A DNA stretch of 64,000 bases from Effrenium voratum. Lineage: Eukaryota > Sar > Dinophyceae > Suessiales > Symbiodiniaceae. Numbering within the stretch: the stretch's first letter is position 1; every line of letters begins with the position of its first letter. Location: NCBI GenBank assembly GCA_963377175.1, contig CAUJNA010000447.1, forward strand, positions 1,271,056 through 1,335,055, in the 5' to 3' direction. Shown piece after piece: positions 1 through 12,916 of this stretch. Both the position numbers and the translations under genes were made by a program. The notes beneath the pieces are model-generated. The model was given only the letters and a program-made list of their open reading frames with translations. It was not told the DNA's origin and made no database searches.

Positions 1-262
1 TTCCGATCCTGCAGCTCTCGATCCACCTGCTCGTTCACATCAGCCACAGAGCTGGGCGACCTCGGACACACAGCGGCAGCCCCGCGCAGATGAATGCGGA
101 AGGATATCTGACAGGCCATGGCTTGCTCAAGCGAGACCACATCTGTTCATATGCAGGACTAGGGCCATGTGCTTGTGCACAAAGAGGCCTCAGGTCAATT
201 GAGATCATAGAACCACTCCTTTTACCTTTGACCGCGTTCCCAACAAAAATGAACTGAAACAT

Positions 263-372
263 GTGGCCATGGGTCAAAAGCCCGTACCCCCAGTGAACAT
301 CCCAATCCCCACTAAAATAAACTAAAATGGGTGGTGCACCTACCCCAAAATGGGATCCCAAAACGGTTTTGA
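263..372 (+). repeat. Dispersed repeat family 1, copy A
   Basis: This segment shares the block TGGCCATGGGTC, then GTGAACATCC, then CACCTACCCCAAAATGG, and ends in GGTTTTGAC. The same blocks occur in the same order at 6,240-6,357, and partly at 9,335-9,399, all in the same orientation. It is an uncharacterised short interspersed repeat; no coding potential or Pol III boxes were seen. Confidence 0.7.
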
Positions 373-1579
373 CAACCACAGCCACGTAGCTTGCCGCAAC
401 TTGGGCAGGCGCTCGACGGCCTTCGAGGACTTGAACTGCAGAGCCGGTGACCCGGGCCTCCTGAGACGGACGAGTCCATTACCGGAGGCTTGGGTTCCTC
501 ACCAAAAGAAGCGATCCACCGAAACTGACCTTCCGAATAGGGATGGCTATATGAGTCATATGAGGTTATGTGTAGTCAGTGGGACCCAAAGGCGGACATC
601 CTTAGGCTTCCGGTTCAGGACGACTAAGCCTTAGCGCAAGGATGTAAACCTCACCCATCTCTACTTTCCATCCATATCCGCTTTACGCCATGCTCGAGGG
701 AACCACCAAGCGTGACATAGTCTTGGTGTCTGCGCTTTGCCGGACTTGAACAGCTCTCATTGACATGCAAGAAAGAAGCTGAACACATGCCAGCAAAAAT
801 AGAAAAACTGCAAAAACTCGCCGCTGGCGCACCCAACAGCCGGCCCCTCTTTGCCAAGGGAAAACAACAACAACTTGTGTCTTGCGTGCCACAGGTGTCA
901 AACAATTCCGATTGCCCAATAAAGCAAGCTTAACTAACCAGCGCCAGCAACACAAGTGTGCAATGAATCCAATACAACAAGGCAACTGCACCCTCACCCA
1001 CTAGGGAACCGCACACGAAGCCCAGGCGGAGCGGGCGCACAGCTCGCCTCTTCTGGGAAAACCAAGGAACTTGAAAGCAAGAATTATTGTTAGGTCTTAT
1101 AGATTACAAAGAACCAGCAAGCAAATCTTGGCCAACTGAAGTAGGACGTCAAAGGTCATGGCCCGTGCTTGGGTTCCCCTGGTGGTTTGCCGTCAGTGGA
1201 GCTTCATTGCAGAAGTCGCCCTTCATGATGGTCGTAGTCCTCTTGCTTGCTTGATTGCATGCGTTCGTTTGCATGCTTGCCTGTTTGCTTGCTTGCTGAT
1301 CCTAGACAACAAACAAAACGTGAGAAAGACGACTGGAAGCCATTCCATTTGCCCATATGCTGGCTGGCTTTGTTTGTTGTGGCACATATCCTAAAGATGG
1401 AGCAAAAAAGACGTCAATCTGATCCTGACGAAGTGAGGGGCACCGAGGGAGCACCAAGAACGCAGTCTGCTCAGTCTGCTCCCGTGAGACTCGGGCAACT
1501 CCGCCGCCACCTCCTCCGGCGACATCTCTGCTGAGGGCCGGCCGTCAATCCACACCAGGCGGTCGCCTCAAAACTCGGC

Positions 1580-1599
1580 CCATGTATATACATATATAC

Positions 1600-1634
<35 letters not shown>

Positions 1635-1645
1635 CATATGTATGC
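1580..1645. repeat. TA/CATA microsatellite
   Basis: A run of alternating T and A with periodic CATA interruptions. It gives meaningless tyrosine-isoleucine frames on the minus strand. Confidence 0.95.
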
Positions 1646-3754
1646 ATACCTGTTATATAGGCGCATCGAGAGTTTGCCAACGCTTAGGTCAATCTTGGAA
1701 AAGAGGTGCGGCCTCCGATCCGGCCGCACAGTTCACGAAGACCAAATGAATGTGAATCTTGGTGCTGCGCCACACACAAGACCCTGTCCTGGCGGGCAAA
1801 CTGCGAGGCATCAATGCTCGGCACAACTCCTTACTCTTCCAAGTAACATCATCATTGGACTTGTTAAAACTGCTACTGCTGCAGAAATCCCTCTATTTTG
1901 ACCTTATTTGACAGGCTGAACTACAACATCCCAATACATGTCCCATCTCAGCTCTTGCACTTGAACATTTGAAAACTTGCCTCTACGCAAGCCACCCCGG
2001 GCGTCCGGGCGCTCTTGCAGCCCGCGGCTCCAAACGAAGCCCTCCACAACGGCGCGTGCCACGGTGGCCTTTCACAGTGAGGCGAAGCACGCGACGAACG
2101 TCTCAAAGGGACGACGCTGGGATCCCTTTCCTTTCGGCCCAGTGAGACCCGAGGGCCTCTTGCAGCGGCGCGCCGCTTAGCTCCATCCCAAGGTCGCAGT
2201 GCTCCTTCGTGTGCGTGAGCCTTTCTTGTGCCGCCAGGCATTGCACGTTTCGCCAGATAGAGCCGGTCGAACACTCAACCACTACAAAATTGAGAATGCA
2301 GAGGGGTGAAGACCTGGCAACTTCACTGGCTCACTCAAGTCTCCGCCATTGTTGTTCTCCCACTTTATCCAAGAGAAACAGGGCAGCGCATGTGAATCAG
2401 CCAGAGAATCAAACAGGAGCTGGGCAGTGCTGTGTTGCAGACGTTCATCTTATCATCGCAGTACGCATTATGTACACTTGCAACACGAGTCATTGTGCAA
2501 CTAGCCCCTCTCCGCTCCTCCGCTGCTTCCAGCCAGACATCCTGAAGAAGCCACAGGGCTCAAGGCCGGCAGGTGAACCATGGTGACATGCGGCAGTTGC
2601 ACCTCACTAACCGGGGTCAGTGTGACACATCCTCGTTTTTGTTTGGAGAGAACCCTGGCCAGCATACAATGCTTGTTGCCTGATGCCCACCCCAAGAAAT
2701 GTTGATTGTGGATCAACTCCGGTAAGAATCAAGCTTTCTTGCCAGTTCGAATGTGGATTTGACCAAGAAGTGTTGATGAAAAAAACCACACACTTAACAA
2801 GGCTGTACCGGATACATACACCTAATGGTACGCTCATGCTTCTTCAAGGCCTAGCAAAAGAGAGATGATTGAACCCTTTCAATTATTCCAAAAGAGTCAG
2901 CCGCTTGGCTGCCCTCTTCTCCGGCTAGTTTTCACTCCCACCTGAAGGAGTGTTGGCTGAAAGCGACGCTGACAAAACCACATGAAAGCTACAAGGAAAT
3001 GTGTGCCAAGGAACCTCCCAATTGCAGATGCTTTTCCTTGCAAGGCCAGCCAAGGGAGTCCCGGTACCAAATTGCAGAACAACCCAAGACGCCCTCCGGT
3101 GCATAAAACGAGGAAAACGAGGCAAAGCGAAGGCACAGCCAGACGAGGCCGTGTTGCCAAGCAGCGACCGCACCCACAAAATGTCTGGAGTTTGGGGTCA
3201 AGATCCTTGCGAAAAAATTGTGGGATTCCACCAGAAAGGGGGGCAGCCCCATTCACCCACCTGAAAATCCGTTGACCCTGCTCAAACCCATGGGGTTTAA
3301 GGCAAGTCGTCCAAATGAGACAGGTTGATTAAGATGTTTCATTGCCTTTCAAACCCTCCCCAACATCAACTCCCCTTCCAGCCCCACTCCACTCCCACCC
3401 TCCCCAAAACCAAGCAGATCGATGGGAGAGCCGGTTGTCACCCCAGCTCTCCTCCAAAGGCAGCGGGGTGCTCACGTGCTCCACGTCCAAGGCATCGTAG
3501 CCCCTGGGCGCCGACCGCTGCACCGCGCTCTTCACCTGGGAAGTGACGTCCAGATGGAAATTCCACCGTGTCACAAGAACCAACATGAACCAACAAGGTG
3601 GAAATGAACCGAAAAGGTGGACAACCAAGATGAACCAAGAGTGAGAAGGATGGATATTCTCCCTGCCCAAAATAAAGCGAGGTGCCATCAGGACCCTTAG
3701 CTCTTGGGATTCAACTTGCTATCCTTGGCGAGGCGCGGGTACCTTCTGGATCCA

Positions 3755-3820
3755 ACACTTCAGCTTCCCTCCAATTGGGTGTTTTGGTGCTTAAGCAAGG
3801 GAACCCGCTATTTGACCCTC
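3755..3820 (+). repeat. Dispersed repeat family 2, copy A
   Basis: The sequence TTCAGCTTCCCTCC, then a GTGCT-AAG-AAGGG stretch, then TTGACCCTC is shared with 7,229-7,291 at roughly three quarters identity by eye. The family is unnamed and its function is unknown. Confidence 0.55.
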
Positions 3821-6239
3821 TACAAAAGCCAAGGGCTCAAGCCCAAATCCAAACTTCCAATCCAGACCACCAACTAAGAGATACCTGAGAACTGTTATGC
3901 CTGACTTTCGACCAAAATCGGAACCAAATGAGGCTTGCATGTGCCCGCAGGTCGCTGAGGCCTGCGACCAAAGGATCCATTTCTATCCCCTCGCATGCTG
4001 CTCGACTGGCAGAGGACTAGCTTACCCAAGCCCAGCACCGTACTTTTGCCAAGCGAACAGGCTTGCAACAAAGATGCTACCAGCCTGACATGCTGCGACC
4101 ACATGCTCTGCTAAAGCAAAATGCTGTGATCCCCCGGAATGTCCTAAAAACGATATCCGCTAATCTTTCTCGAGCTTGCACACAGTACAAGATCACACAT
4201 GAACTGGCCAAACGTCAGCTGGCCAGTTGCATCAATGGCAGGCTGTGCCCTTGGCTCCCATCCTCTCCCTTGGCCCGCGGCTGCATCTGCTAGGTCTCCC
4301 TGGAGGTGGGAGCGCACCAGCCTCGATGCCAGAGGCTCAAAACCAACATGGCGGTGATCTGCACCCCCAAAACTGGATCAACTTCTCTGGGAACTTGATG
4401 CAATGTGGAGGGCATAAATGATGCGGCAACGGTATAAGCGAAAAGGACCGGAATGAGCAAGGCTTGTTAAAGGGGTTCGCAAAATAATGGGACCAGGAGG
4501 GAGGGAAGCGGGGTAGTGATTCTTGCATCAGGACATCCATCAGCTTGCACAGGCGAAACAAAGCGCCTCTGGATGTGCCTTCAGGTGGGCTGGAACCCCT
4601 TGTAAAACGCTGGAGCGCCTGATGAGGGTGCTGTACATATTGCAAGGGTTCCATGGTCTCTGCTAAATCCCAAGAGCCCGGCCAGTGTGACCACGCTGAG
4701 CCTGACCATGCAATCATTCCACTGATCTGTGGGCTCGGATTGCCGTTGCGCTGGCCATCTTGCAGGAAGCCAATCAAAATCACCAGTTGAGGGCTTGTTG
4801 AGAAAGATTGGTAGCAAATTGCAGCCACTGCCAGGACCTGAGTGCAGCCGTATGTCTTGTATGGATCGCCATCACCCCGGAAACGGGCGCCCCTGTTCAT
4901 GGACACACTGGTAATATGTGCAACTGATACAAGAAATGCAGCACTAGACATATCTGTCCAAAAGGAAATCTGACCTTTTCCCGCCTGAGGAGACCTGCTG
5001 AGATACCACCAGGTGGACCTCAAACGTTTAGTTTGCGCTTCGATGGGTATGCTGACCCATGGACTGCTGCCCCGGATCTATGTGAAGGCCATCGGTGAGG
5101 ACATGGTTTGTTACATGAGAAGCTTTGTGTGAGAAGAGCGTCTCACTGCCCAGTCAGTTCCGCATTCAAGCGGAATCGCTTGAGCAAATGTCGGCATGGG
5201 TTATGGCCAGCAGATGTCGGCATCGGTTAAAACAGTAGACCAGCGTTGCCCAAAATGCAGTCTGGCTTCAACAATCCTACACACAACCAAGCAATAACTC
5301 GACAAGCTGATCAATTGCTACGCTAAACTGTTTGCAAGTTCTTACCACCGAGCTCACCGGTCTTGAGTTGTTCCGCAAAAGTTGCCTGCTGCCGAACGCC
5401 TGCAGCCGCCTCCGCCTCTCTTCTCTGCCTCTGTCTCAGTCGTCTGGCTTGCTGGGCGAAGCCCTTGAATTGTGCCTGACATGATACAGTAGTCATCCTT
5501 GTTGAAAATAGCAAGCAGTGTGAGCCATCCTGTCATGGGAATACATTGAAGATCTGTCAGCATAGCTTCAAGGCCCTTCAAGGCTGGTTGTGTCGGAGGT
5601 CAGGGACATGACAAAGCAATGACTGGGCATTGTGTACATTTGTCTCAAAAACATTGGGCTCTACATGCGCAAACGCGCCAAAACGTGTCTAAGGGTGCCA
5701 CGCATAGCAAACCCGGCCTGCAGATTCCAGGGGATGTCCAAGACATTTCACCCTTTGATGGGAAACCTCTAAACATGGTACAATCGTGCCGTACTCTTGG
5801 CATTGCCGTGCATAGAGCTACATGAGAGCTACATGACTCTAACCCTTGCTGCGGTTCTTGGCAAAAGGACTTGAATCAGGCCAGGGTAGCTTCAGGAAAA
5901 CGTTTGGCAAGCTGCAACTGCCCAAGAATCACCATCTATTTGTTTATGAAAACAGCCAAACATGGACACCCTATTTGTTTCTTTTTTTTTGTTTTTTTGT
6001 TTTTTTTTCCTGGTGTTTTCTTTTGCCCAAAACTGCAAACCTGTGAGCATGCCGCACAAGAATGCCTGCCGACATGCATGCCACCCGCATCCGATGCATG
6101 CCCAGGCACCGGGGCCAGGCCACAGAAGCGCCGGGCACCTGGAGCAGCTCACACAGAGAGATCCGGGCCTCGAGCGGCGGCGAGCGGCGCGCGGCGCTGA
6201 GTTCGCTTGAGGCCATGGAGCTACTCTCCACGAACTCAG

Positions 6240-6357
6240 TGGCCATGGGTCCAAATCCAAACAATGTGAACATCCGAATCCCAATCCAACCACGAAAATG
6301 GGTTCAATGAGTGGTGAATTCACCTACCCCAAAATGGTAGCGTTGGTTTTGACCCAC
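6240..6357 (+). repeat. Dispersed repeat family 1, copy B
   Basis: Second copy of the block seen at 263-372, including an exact CACCTACCCCAAAATGG at 6,321-6,337 and the GGTTTTGACCCA end. Short insertions relative to copy A show that the copies are old. Confidence 0.7.
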
Positions 6358-6887
6358 ATGGAAACCACAAAGGGATCTTTGGTCAACCAGGACCCCTGGG
6401 TTCCATGTCTTGGGCAATATCTTAGATGGTACTGCAATGCAATGACTGGACAATCAGGAGGGCTCGCTGTCTGGCCATGCTTGGCATGTGGGTTCCCGAT
6501 TGTTGGCACGGCTGTGTCAGTTCCGCACGAAACCTTGTGGTTCTTGGTTCAACAAGGAAAACACAAGGAAACCACAATTTTGTGGAATCTCCTCGAGAAA
6601 AAACATGTGGTAATTTATGCAATATTTGCCTGGTAGTGGACATCATCTGAAACAACAGTGGCGCTCTCAAAAAATCAATGAGGTTTCAGCACACCAACTC
6701 GCTCGCAACATGAACAGAGACCAAATCCAAAGGAGCAACCAGGTCCGTATCGCGGAGCTGATGCAAATTGCTACTGTACCCTTTGAGTTCATATCTCAAG
6801 CGTCAACTCCGCAAGGACGCAAGACACGCAACTCTTCCACTATGATGGCTGAGCGAGATCACACTGTATTGCTGAAAAAAGTTCTAT

Positions 6888-7112
6888 ACTCTTTCTCTCC
6901 TTCTTGCTCCCCTTCCTTCTTATTTTCCTTCTGTCTTTCTTTCTTTCCTGTGTTCTTTCTTGCTTTCTTCCCTTCCTTTCTTTCTTGCTTGCTTGTTTGC
7001 TCTCTTGCTTTCTTTCTTTCCTGCCCTCCCCTGTCCTTTCCTTTCCTTTCCCTTCTTCCTTCATTTAACTGCACTATTCCCCTCTATCATTATTTTTCTC
7101 TCTCTCTCTCTC
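6888..7112. repeat. Polypyrimidine tract
   Basis: About 220 bases are almost purely C and T on the plus strand, ending in a CT dinucleotide run near 7,099. The frames across it (phenylalanine, serine, leucine, or lysine, glutamate, arginine on the other strand) are composition artefacts. Confidence 0.9.
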
Positions 7113-7228
7113 TCTGTCTCGCCCACCTCGTCTTTACCCTCTGCGCATGCTGCCAAGGTGCAGCCCGCAGGTGTGGCCTCCAGTTTGCTGAAAGCTCGGC
7201 GTTGGACATAAGAGGGGGAGAGATGTAG

Positions 7229-7291
7229 AACTTTCAGCTGCCCTCCGATCGGCGGTTTAGTGCTCAAGGAAGGGTTTCCCATTGACCCTCG
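7229..7291 (+). repeat. Dispersed repeat family 2, copy B
   Basis: Diverged copy of the block at 3,755-3,820, in the same orientation. Confidence 0.55.
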
Positions 7292-8009
7292 AACTTTGCT
7301 TTTCATCCTCTCACGATTGCTTCGGCCACTTGCCCACAAACAACTCCAAATTGGCACGGCAATGCCATGATTGCCGATCAATCGAAGAAACACGTCGTGC
7401 GAGGCTTTCCTTGTTTTGTTTCCGATATGCTGGTCTCTGGCCCTCTCTACCTCCGTGCAAGCATCCCCCCTTGTACTTCCATCAGGGATGTGCAGGCCCC
7501 CTCAACTAGTTCTGCGTTTGCTTGATGCTACCCATCTAATGATAAAATGAGACACTCCTCTGATAGCTAGACTCTCGGAAACTGAATTCCCCTTGGCAAA
7601 AAAGGGGATTGTGTTACAAAGGTTTGTACTTAAAGCGCGACCCTTTGAGGTCTGCTATGGTAGGCCTGAGTAACCCTGCGCTGGGCAACTATCAATATCA
7701 GAACAAAGCAGTACATTAGGCAACCTGCCCGTCTGTGTGTGTGTGTGAAATATGGCTTGGAATGGTCACAGTTCAAATACCACCATCTCAGGCGGACAAC
7801 TGCATGTCACAGCATTCTTGAACACTTAGCGCCTCAACAATACGCAGAATACTTCTTTGTTGAGATTCACACGCAAGTCAAATCAATTTAAAACAGAGCA
7901 AATCAAAGCAAATCCAATCCAACACAATCCAGTACGACCAACAAAACACACAACTGAAACGCGGCCAATGCGACGAACACAAGGTGTACACTACCAACAT
8001 GCATACATA

Positions 8010-8078
8010 TGAAGCAAAAAAACGAAAAGAAAAGAAAAGAAAAGAAAATAAAAGAAAAGAAAAGAAAAGAGACAATGG
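8010..8078 (+). repeat. AAAAG pentamer microsatellite
   Basis: Imperfect repeats of AAAAG on the plus strand. No gene is associated with it. Confidence 0.9.
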
Positions 8079-8716
8079 AGAAGGAACAAAAAAAACAAGA
8101 AACCCACGCCAACCCCAGCTCACCTGCCAGGAGGGAGCTGCTGCGCCACCTTCTCTGCGCCGAGGTGGGCCTCGAAGTACCACACCTAAAGTCGCGGGGT
8201 GCGACTCCGAAAGGGCGCGAGTGAATTTTAGGTGGATCTGGGTGTGTGTGTGTGTGTTCTTTAAAGGGACCACAGACCCTCTCAAACAAAAAGAAAGGCG
8301 TGCTCTCTCTTTTTAGGGGGACCAATGGCTTCGAATGTCTGTTGGTTTCACATTCAAAACCGCGAAAAACAAAATAGTATCCTGAAAAAAATAAGCACGC
8401 CCAAGTTTTGGTTGTGTGTGTGTGTGAATCCACTGTGAATACATGTATCGAATGTACGGACTCTTCTTGTATGCATATATGCGATAATGTGCAAAGATAT
8501 TGCTTTTCGAGTAAGTAGTGCACATGCACGAATGCAAGCTCCAGACTGTGGGTGTATTGTGCAGCTTCCAGTTTCGAACACACCTCCTGCAAACAAATGC
8601 AAAAAGGAAAAAGGCACCTCTCGCATCTGCGCGAAAGACCCCGTGGAAGCAAAACAATGCTTTCCTGTTGCTTCCTGTTGCTTCCCCTTGGGCCCAACTT
8701 CGTGTATCTCCAAACT

Positions 8717-8770
8717 CCCCCGCCCCACCCCCCCCCCAACACCCCCCCGAACGCCCCCCCCCCCCAGCCC
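8717..8770 (+). repeat. Poly-C tract
   Basis: A nearly pure cytosine tract broken by single A or G bases. Such G-runs on the minus strand could form quadruplexes; that is inference only. Confidence 0.85.
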
Positions 8771-9334
8771 AAAACTGCTGGGACGCCGCGCGGCGCAGGC
8801 CTCGGAGGCGTCCAGCAACTTCTGGCGCCAGGCAGCCTCGATGGATCCGAGCGCTGGGAAGCTCGCCGAAGACTTTTTGGCCATTCACAGCAAGTCACGC
8901 CAGGATGTGGCTTTTGTTCCCAAACAAAGGCTATGTGAGGGCTCCTAGGTGTTTCTGAGAGGGGTTGGACCAGATGGGCTCTCTGGCATGTTTCCCATAG
9001 CCCACAAACATTTGCAAGACAAGGTGTTTGATCTAACAACAAAGGGTAATCTGAACTGTCAAAATTCCAGACAAGCATGGTCCTGGACCTGCGCTAACAG
9101 TCTGACAATCAGACTCTCCTGACAAGTCCGCCTGCGTCAACAAAAAGGGACCAGGGCCAGCCGCTAAATTTCCGAAAGGATTCTGATGGCCCCCAGCTGT
9201 TTGAAAGAAACATCAAAGTCATTAAGGGACCGGCAGGAGACAACCTCGACGCTGAGGGCCTGCTGCAAAAGCACTGAGGTGCGTGGGGCGATGCTTCACT
9301 GCAACGAAACCGAATAAGTGCTTCTCCTTGAGAT

Positions 9335-9399
9335 GTGGCCATGCACAAAAATAGACTAAGATGAGTGCTGCACCTACCCCAAAATTGGTTTTGACCCAG
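9335..9399 (+). repeat. Dispersed repeat family 1, copy C (partial)
   Basis: Contains TGGCCATG, then CACCTACCCCAAAAT at 9,371-9,385, then GGTTTTGACCCA, as in copies A and B, with the middle part missing. Confidence 0.6.
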
Positions 9400-11628
9400 G
9401 GCCATGTACACAATTGTAGTGTAATTCCGCTAGCCCTCGTCACAGTGGCAATTCGTGAAGGGAGACAGCAAGACAAACTCATTGGAACACAATCAAGCAA
9501 AACTAAGCAAGGATTTGCAGTTGAAGGGCTCGGGTACCAATCAACAAGCATCATGATGCTTGCAAATCACTTTCCCAGGTGCCAACGATAAAAAGCTAGC
9601 ACTATGCGACCTTAGAGTGAACTTGAGTCTCAATAAATGGGCATCCACATGGGCAAAGCACTACAACCGAGCGGCGCAGAGAGAACGAAGCAGCCTAGGG
9701 CTCACAGACCCGCAAAGCCTGTGAAAACCTTCTGAGGACCCTGCCCTGTGTCATCTGACATAGCCGGGCCACCTCGGGGGCTATAAGCTTCCATTCCCTT
9801 GCTAGGCCTGTGTGAAAAAGTGAATGACTGTAAAGACATTCACGCAATCAATGATCATCTTCCATATGCAATCGTGTCCTCATTTTGCCTCGACCCTAGC
9901 CTCGACCTTCCAACACCACCGCCTCTCAAATGTTAGGCCCCTGCAAGGTATCCAGGACCATGGTTGCAACGTGCAGCTACGCGCCACAAGAAATGACCAG
10001 GTCCAATGTCGATGTCTGGATTGAAAGGTTGTTTTGCTAAAAGGGAAAAAGGAGATGAGTAGAAATTCTTCAAGAACAAAACATGGATTACGAAGGGATG
10101 ATGAGATCTCAGACAAGCCACCCATGTTTGTTAAAAGGGACAACTGTCAATGGTAAACAGGAACCTCTTGATGTATTCTGATTTACTGCAGTTAGTTTGG
10201 GGAATAAAGTGCTGACTCGGACGAAAATGATTATCGACAAAAAGTAGCTAGAGCGACGCAAAAGCAGCGTGGACAAGCAAGTGCAAGATTCAGATCCAAC
10301 TCCTTCACATTTTCCAAGAAGAACAACCCTTTTGAATTGCGGGTGTTGAACCGACTTAGAATGAAGGACCGCACAACAGAACCAAGGAACAAAAAGACCG
10401 AACGTGGTTGAACTTGACATACACACAAACTCGCATGGTTCAGAGGATGCAGGAGAAAAAACGTGACCATGCTGGCAGTTTGCCATGGCTGTGTTTGACA
10501 CGAATCTAGCAACTTGTTCTGCAAAAAACACATTTGAAATGAAAGCAAAGTTGTTTCCCAAAACCAGTCAAACAAGTCATCCACATTCATGATTTTTGTT
10601 CATTCCACCCGAATCCGACCGCAAGCCAACTAAGAGCATGCAATGAGTGCCACCAATCCGGCCTTGCCAATCCTACATGGTTCTGAACAAACCATGGCTT
10701 TCCAAGTGCAACCCACTGTGACCCACTTTAGTAAAGCCAACCTGACTCAAAAGTTGGTTTTGGTTTAACCAGCTTAAACAAACACCAAACCTGAAGCAAC
10801 ACTAAACTTACATGAACACTCAATTCGAGTCACGGAAACCAAATCTAAGCCAAGAGCTACAGCGACTGTTAAACAAAAACACGTTTGGACAGACCAAGAA
10901 TGTGCTCCAAAAGGTCCAAAAAGACTTTCCTATTACAATATGTTGCTGTGATCTTTACTGGCATGCCGTGTACCGGCGTGGCCGATTTGCCTGTAGCGTT
11001 GCTTTGGTTGGTCGTCGCAAAAGACGTGTGTCACCTGTGCTACAAGTCAACTTTGTCATTGAGACATGGACCGATTGACGCAAGGATAGACGGAAAAGTA
11101 TGTGCGTGTCACAAACAGAATATGGACAGATTGATAGATTGATAGATCGCTAGATCGATAAACAAAACAATGATGGAAACATAGGGTGTGCAAAGATGAT
11201 CAAGCGAGCGCGAATGTAGTTTGCGCAGCTCAGTACAAACGCAGCAAATATGCAAGCACGCGCAAGAGCTTGTAACACGATTTTCTTCATCTATGGTAAA
11301 TCATCTATTTTGCTGATGTGGTCCTAACGGCGGACACGCATTTCAATGTGGACGCACGATTCATACCAAGATAAATTGGAACCTCAAGAGCGATACAAAT
11401 CAGAAGCACAACCCAACAAGGGAGAAACACTACACCGACATGCAGACACAAACCCCACTCTGTTTTCAGTCGTTGGTATGAATAAACCAAAACCAAATGC
11501 CGCCGCCTCCCTTTCTGGAGGGAAAGCTAAAGCCAAATGCCCATGCCCTTTCCTAGTTTCTCTTCTTACCCTCTCTCACTTTATCACTCTCTCACTCGCT
11601 CACTCTTTCACTCTCTTACCCTCAACCT

Positions 11629-11755
11629 TTCTTACTCTCTTACTCTCTTACTCTCTTACTCTCTTACTCTCTTACTCTCTTACTCTCTTGCTCTCTTACT
11701 CTCTTACTCTCTTACTCTCTTACTCTCTTACTCTCTTACTCTCTTACTCTCTTGC
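11629..11755 (+). repeat. Octanucleotide satellite, unit CTCTTACT
   Basis: About 15 tandem copies of an eight-base unit, nearly perfect, preceded by a less ordered CT-rich lead-in from about 11,555. Because the unit is eight bases and has no stop codon, all three plus-strand frames stay open (repeats of SYSLTLL type). These frames are not genes. Confidence 0.95.
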
Positions 11756-11808
11756 TTGCTCCTTCACTACTGACTGATTGACTGCCTGAAAAATTGACTG
11801 ACTGACTC

Positions 11809-12268
11809 AATCACTTGCTCACTTGCTCACTTGCTCACTTGCTCACTTGCTCACTTGCTCACTTGCTCACTTGCTCACTTACTCACGTACTCCTCACTCA
11901 CATACTCACTTGCTCACTTGCTCCCTTGCTCAGTTGCTCACTTACTCACTTGCTCACTTGCTCACTTGCTCACTTACTCACTTACTCACTCACTCACATA
12001 CTCACTTGCTCACTTGCTCACTCACCACTTACTCACAAACTCACTTGCTCACTTCTCACTTGCTCACTTGCTCACTTGCTCACTTGCTCAAAATTACTCA
12101 CAAACTCACTTGCTCCTGTCTCACTTACTCACTTACTCACTTACTCACTACTTACTCACTTACTCACTTACTCACTCACTTACTTACTCACTTACTCATT
12201 CCTCACTTGCTCATTTACTCACTTACTCACACTTACTCACTTACTCATTTCTCACTTGCTCACTGGCT
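11809..12268 (+). repeat. Octanucleotide satellite, unit CTCACTTG/CTCACTTA
   Basis: About 55 copies of an eight-base unit that alternates between CTCACTTG and CTCACTTA, with occasional shorter units that shift phase. It begins about 55 bases after the CTCTTACT array ends. Long open frames in three phases (repeats of LTCSLAHL type) are artefacts of the period. Confidence 0.95.
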
Positions 12269-12445
12269 CAGTGGCCACTGCTTCATTGCGACACAAGGTC
12301 TTGCGCTGCCCCTGAAGCTCAGCAGTATCCATGTCTCAAAGCTCGGACCTGCAACCACACGAGCGCGGCATGCACTACAGTGGCAAGGAAGCAGTATAGT
12401 ATCATGTTTAAATGCGTTTTTGCTGGCTGAGAAAAAGCACAACAC

Positions 12446-12518
12446 GTTAAGGCTTGTTGCACTGCTCCTATCTTGAACCCAAACCAGACCACCCAAAAGC
12501 GCAGTTCTTTTAAAACTT
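12446..12518 (+). repeat. Direct repeat R1, left copy
   Basis: About 54 bases from GTTAAGGCTTGTTGCACTGC to CACCCAAAAG are identical to 12,827-12,880. Both are followed by GCAGTTCTTTTAA, at once here and after about 22 extra bases in the right copy. The pair lies just left of the DIRS-like coding pieces and is probably part of that element's terminal repeat structure. Confidence 0.8.
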
Positions 12519-12740
12519 AAAAGGCAAGACAACGCGTGTCCTTGCAAGTGCGTGCAGTGCGCGCAAGGCGTGGCAGGCGTGCCCACGCCGGTCCGGAGAC
12601 CTAATGGTCCTGAGACCGTGGGCGGTCCGGAGACCGGGAGACCATGAACGGAAGTGCAGAGCGTCTGCAACTTCCCTTTGCAAAGCCTTGTACAAGGCAG
12701 TGCAGGGTGGGTGGGAGGGTTTCAAAAGAAACAAATCAAG

Positions 12741-12826
12741 TTTGGGTCAAGGCTAGGAGCAAAACGGCCACCACGGAAGTAGATTCACAACATGCCCTAA
12801 ACACAAGGGAAAAGAAAACCCTAAGC
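12741..12826 (+). repeat. Repeat R2, left copy
   Basis: The 86 bases from TTTGGGTCAAGGCTAGGAGC to CCCTAAGCG recur at 48,661-48,746 in the same orientation with few changes. The left copy runs directly into R1. In the right copy the match stops at the same point. Together they look like terminal or split repeats of the DIRS-like family. Confidence 0.8.
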
Positions 12827-12916
12827 GTTAAGGCTTGTTGCACTGCTCCTATCTTGAACCCAAACCAGACCACCCAAAAGAACAAAGCAAGTCCGAAGCG
12901 GCCGCAGTTCTTTTAA
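12827..12916 (+). repeat. Direct repeat R1, right copy
   Basis: Copy of 12,446-12,518 with about 22 additional bases before GCAGTTCTTTTAA. It abuts repeat R2 with no gap. Confidence 0.8.

Larger units (their letters stand above)
1..12440. other. Gene-poor region with simple and dispersed repeats
   Basis: I see no supported gene here. The longer open frames, such as 4,337-5,023 and 7,903-9,078 on the minus strand, have low-complexity or frame-shadow composition and no recognisable domain. The region holds microsatellites, purine and pyrimidine tracts, and at least two families of short dispersed repeats, which are listed separately. It could be intergenic or a very large intron; the sequence alone does not decide. 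Confidence 0.6.

Noticed and set aside
4337..5023. 228-codon minus-strand frame
   Set aside because: No domain, no neighbours and no codon pattern distinguishing it from background.
7903..9078. 391-codon minus-strand open frame
   Set aside because: It crosses the AAAAG and poly-C tracts and a TG repeat. The text is low complexity and changes character abruptly, with no domain. It is an artefact of composition.
11815..12476. Three long overlapping plus-strand frames of LTCSLAHL-type repeats
   Set aside because: They result from an eight-base repeat without stop codons; all three phases are open.
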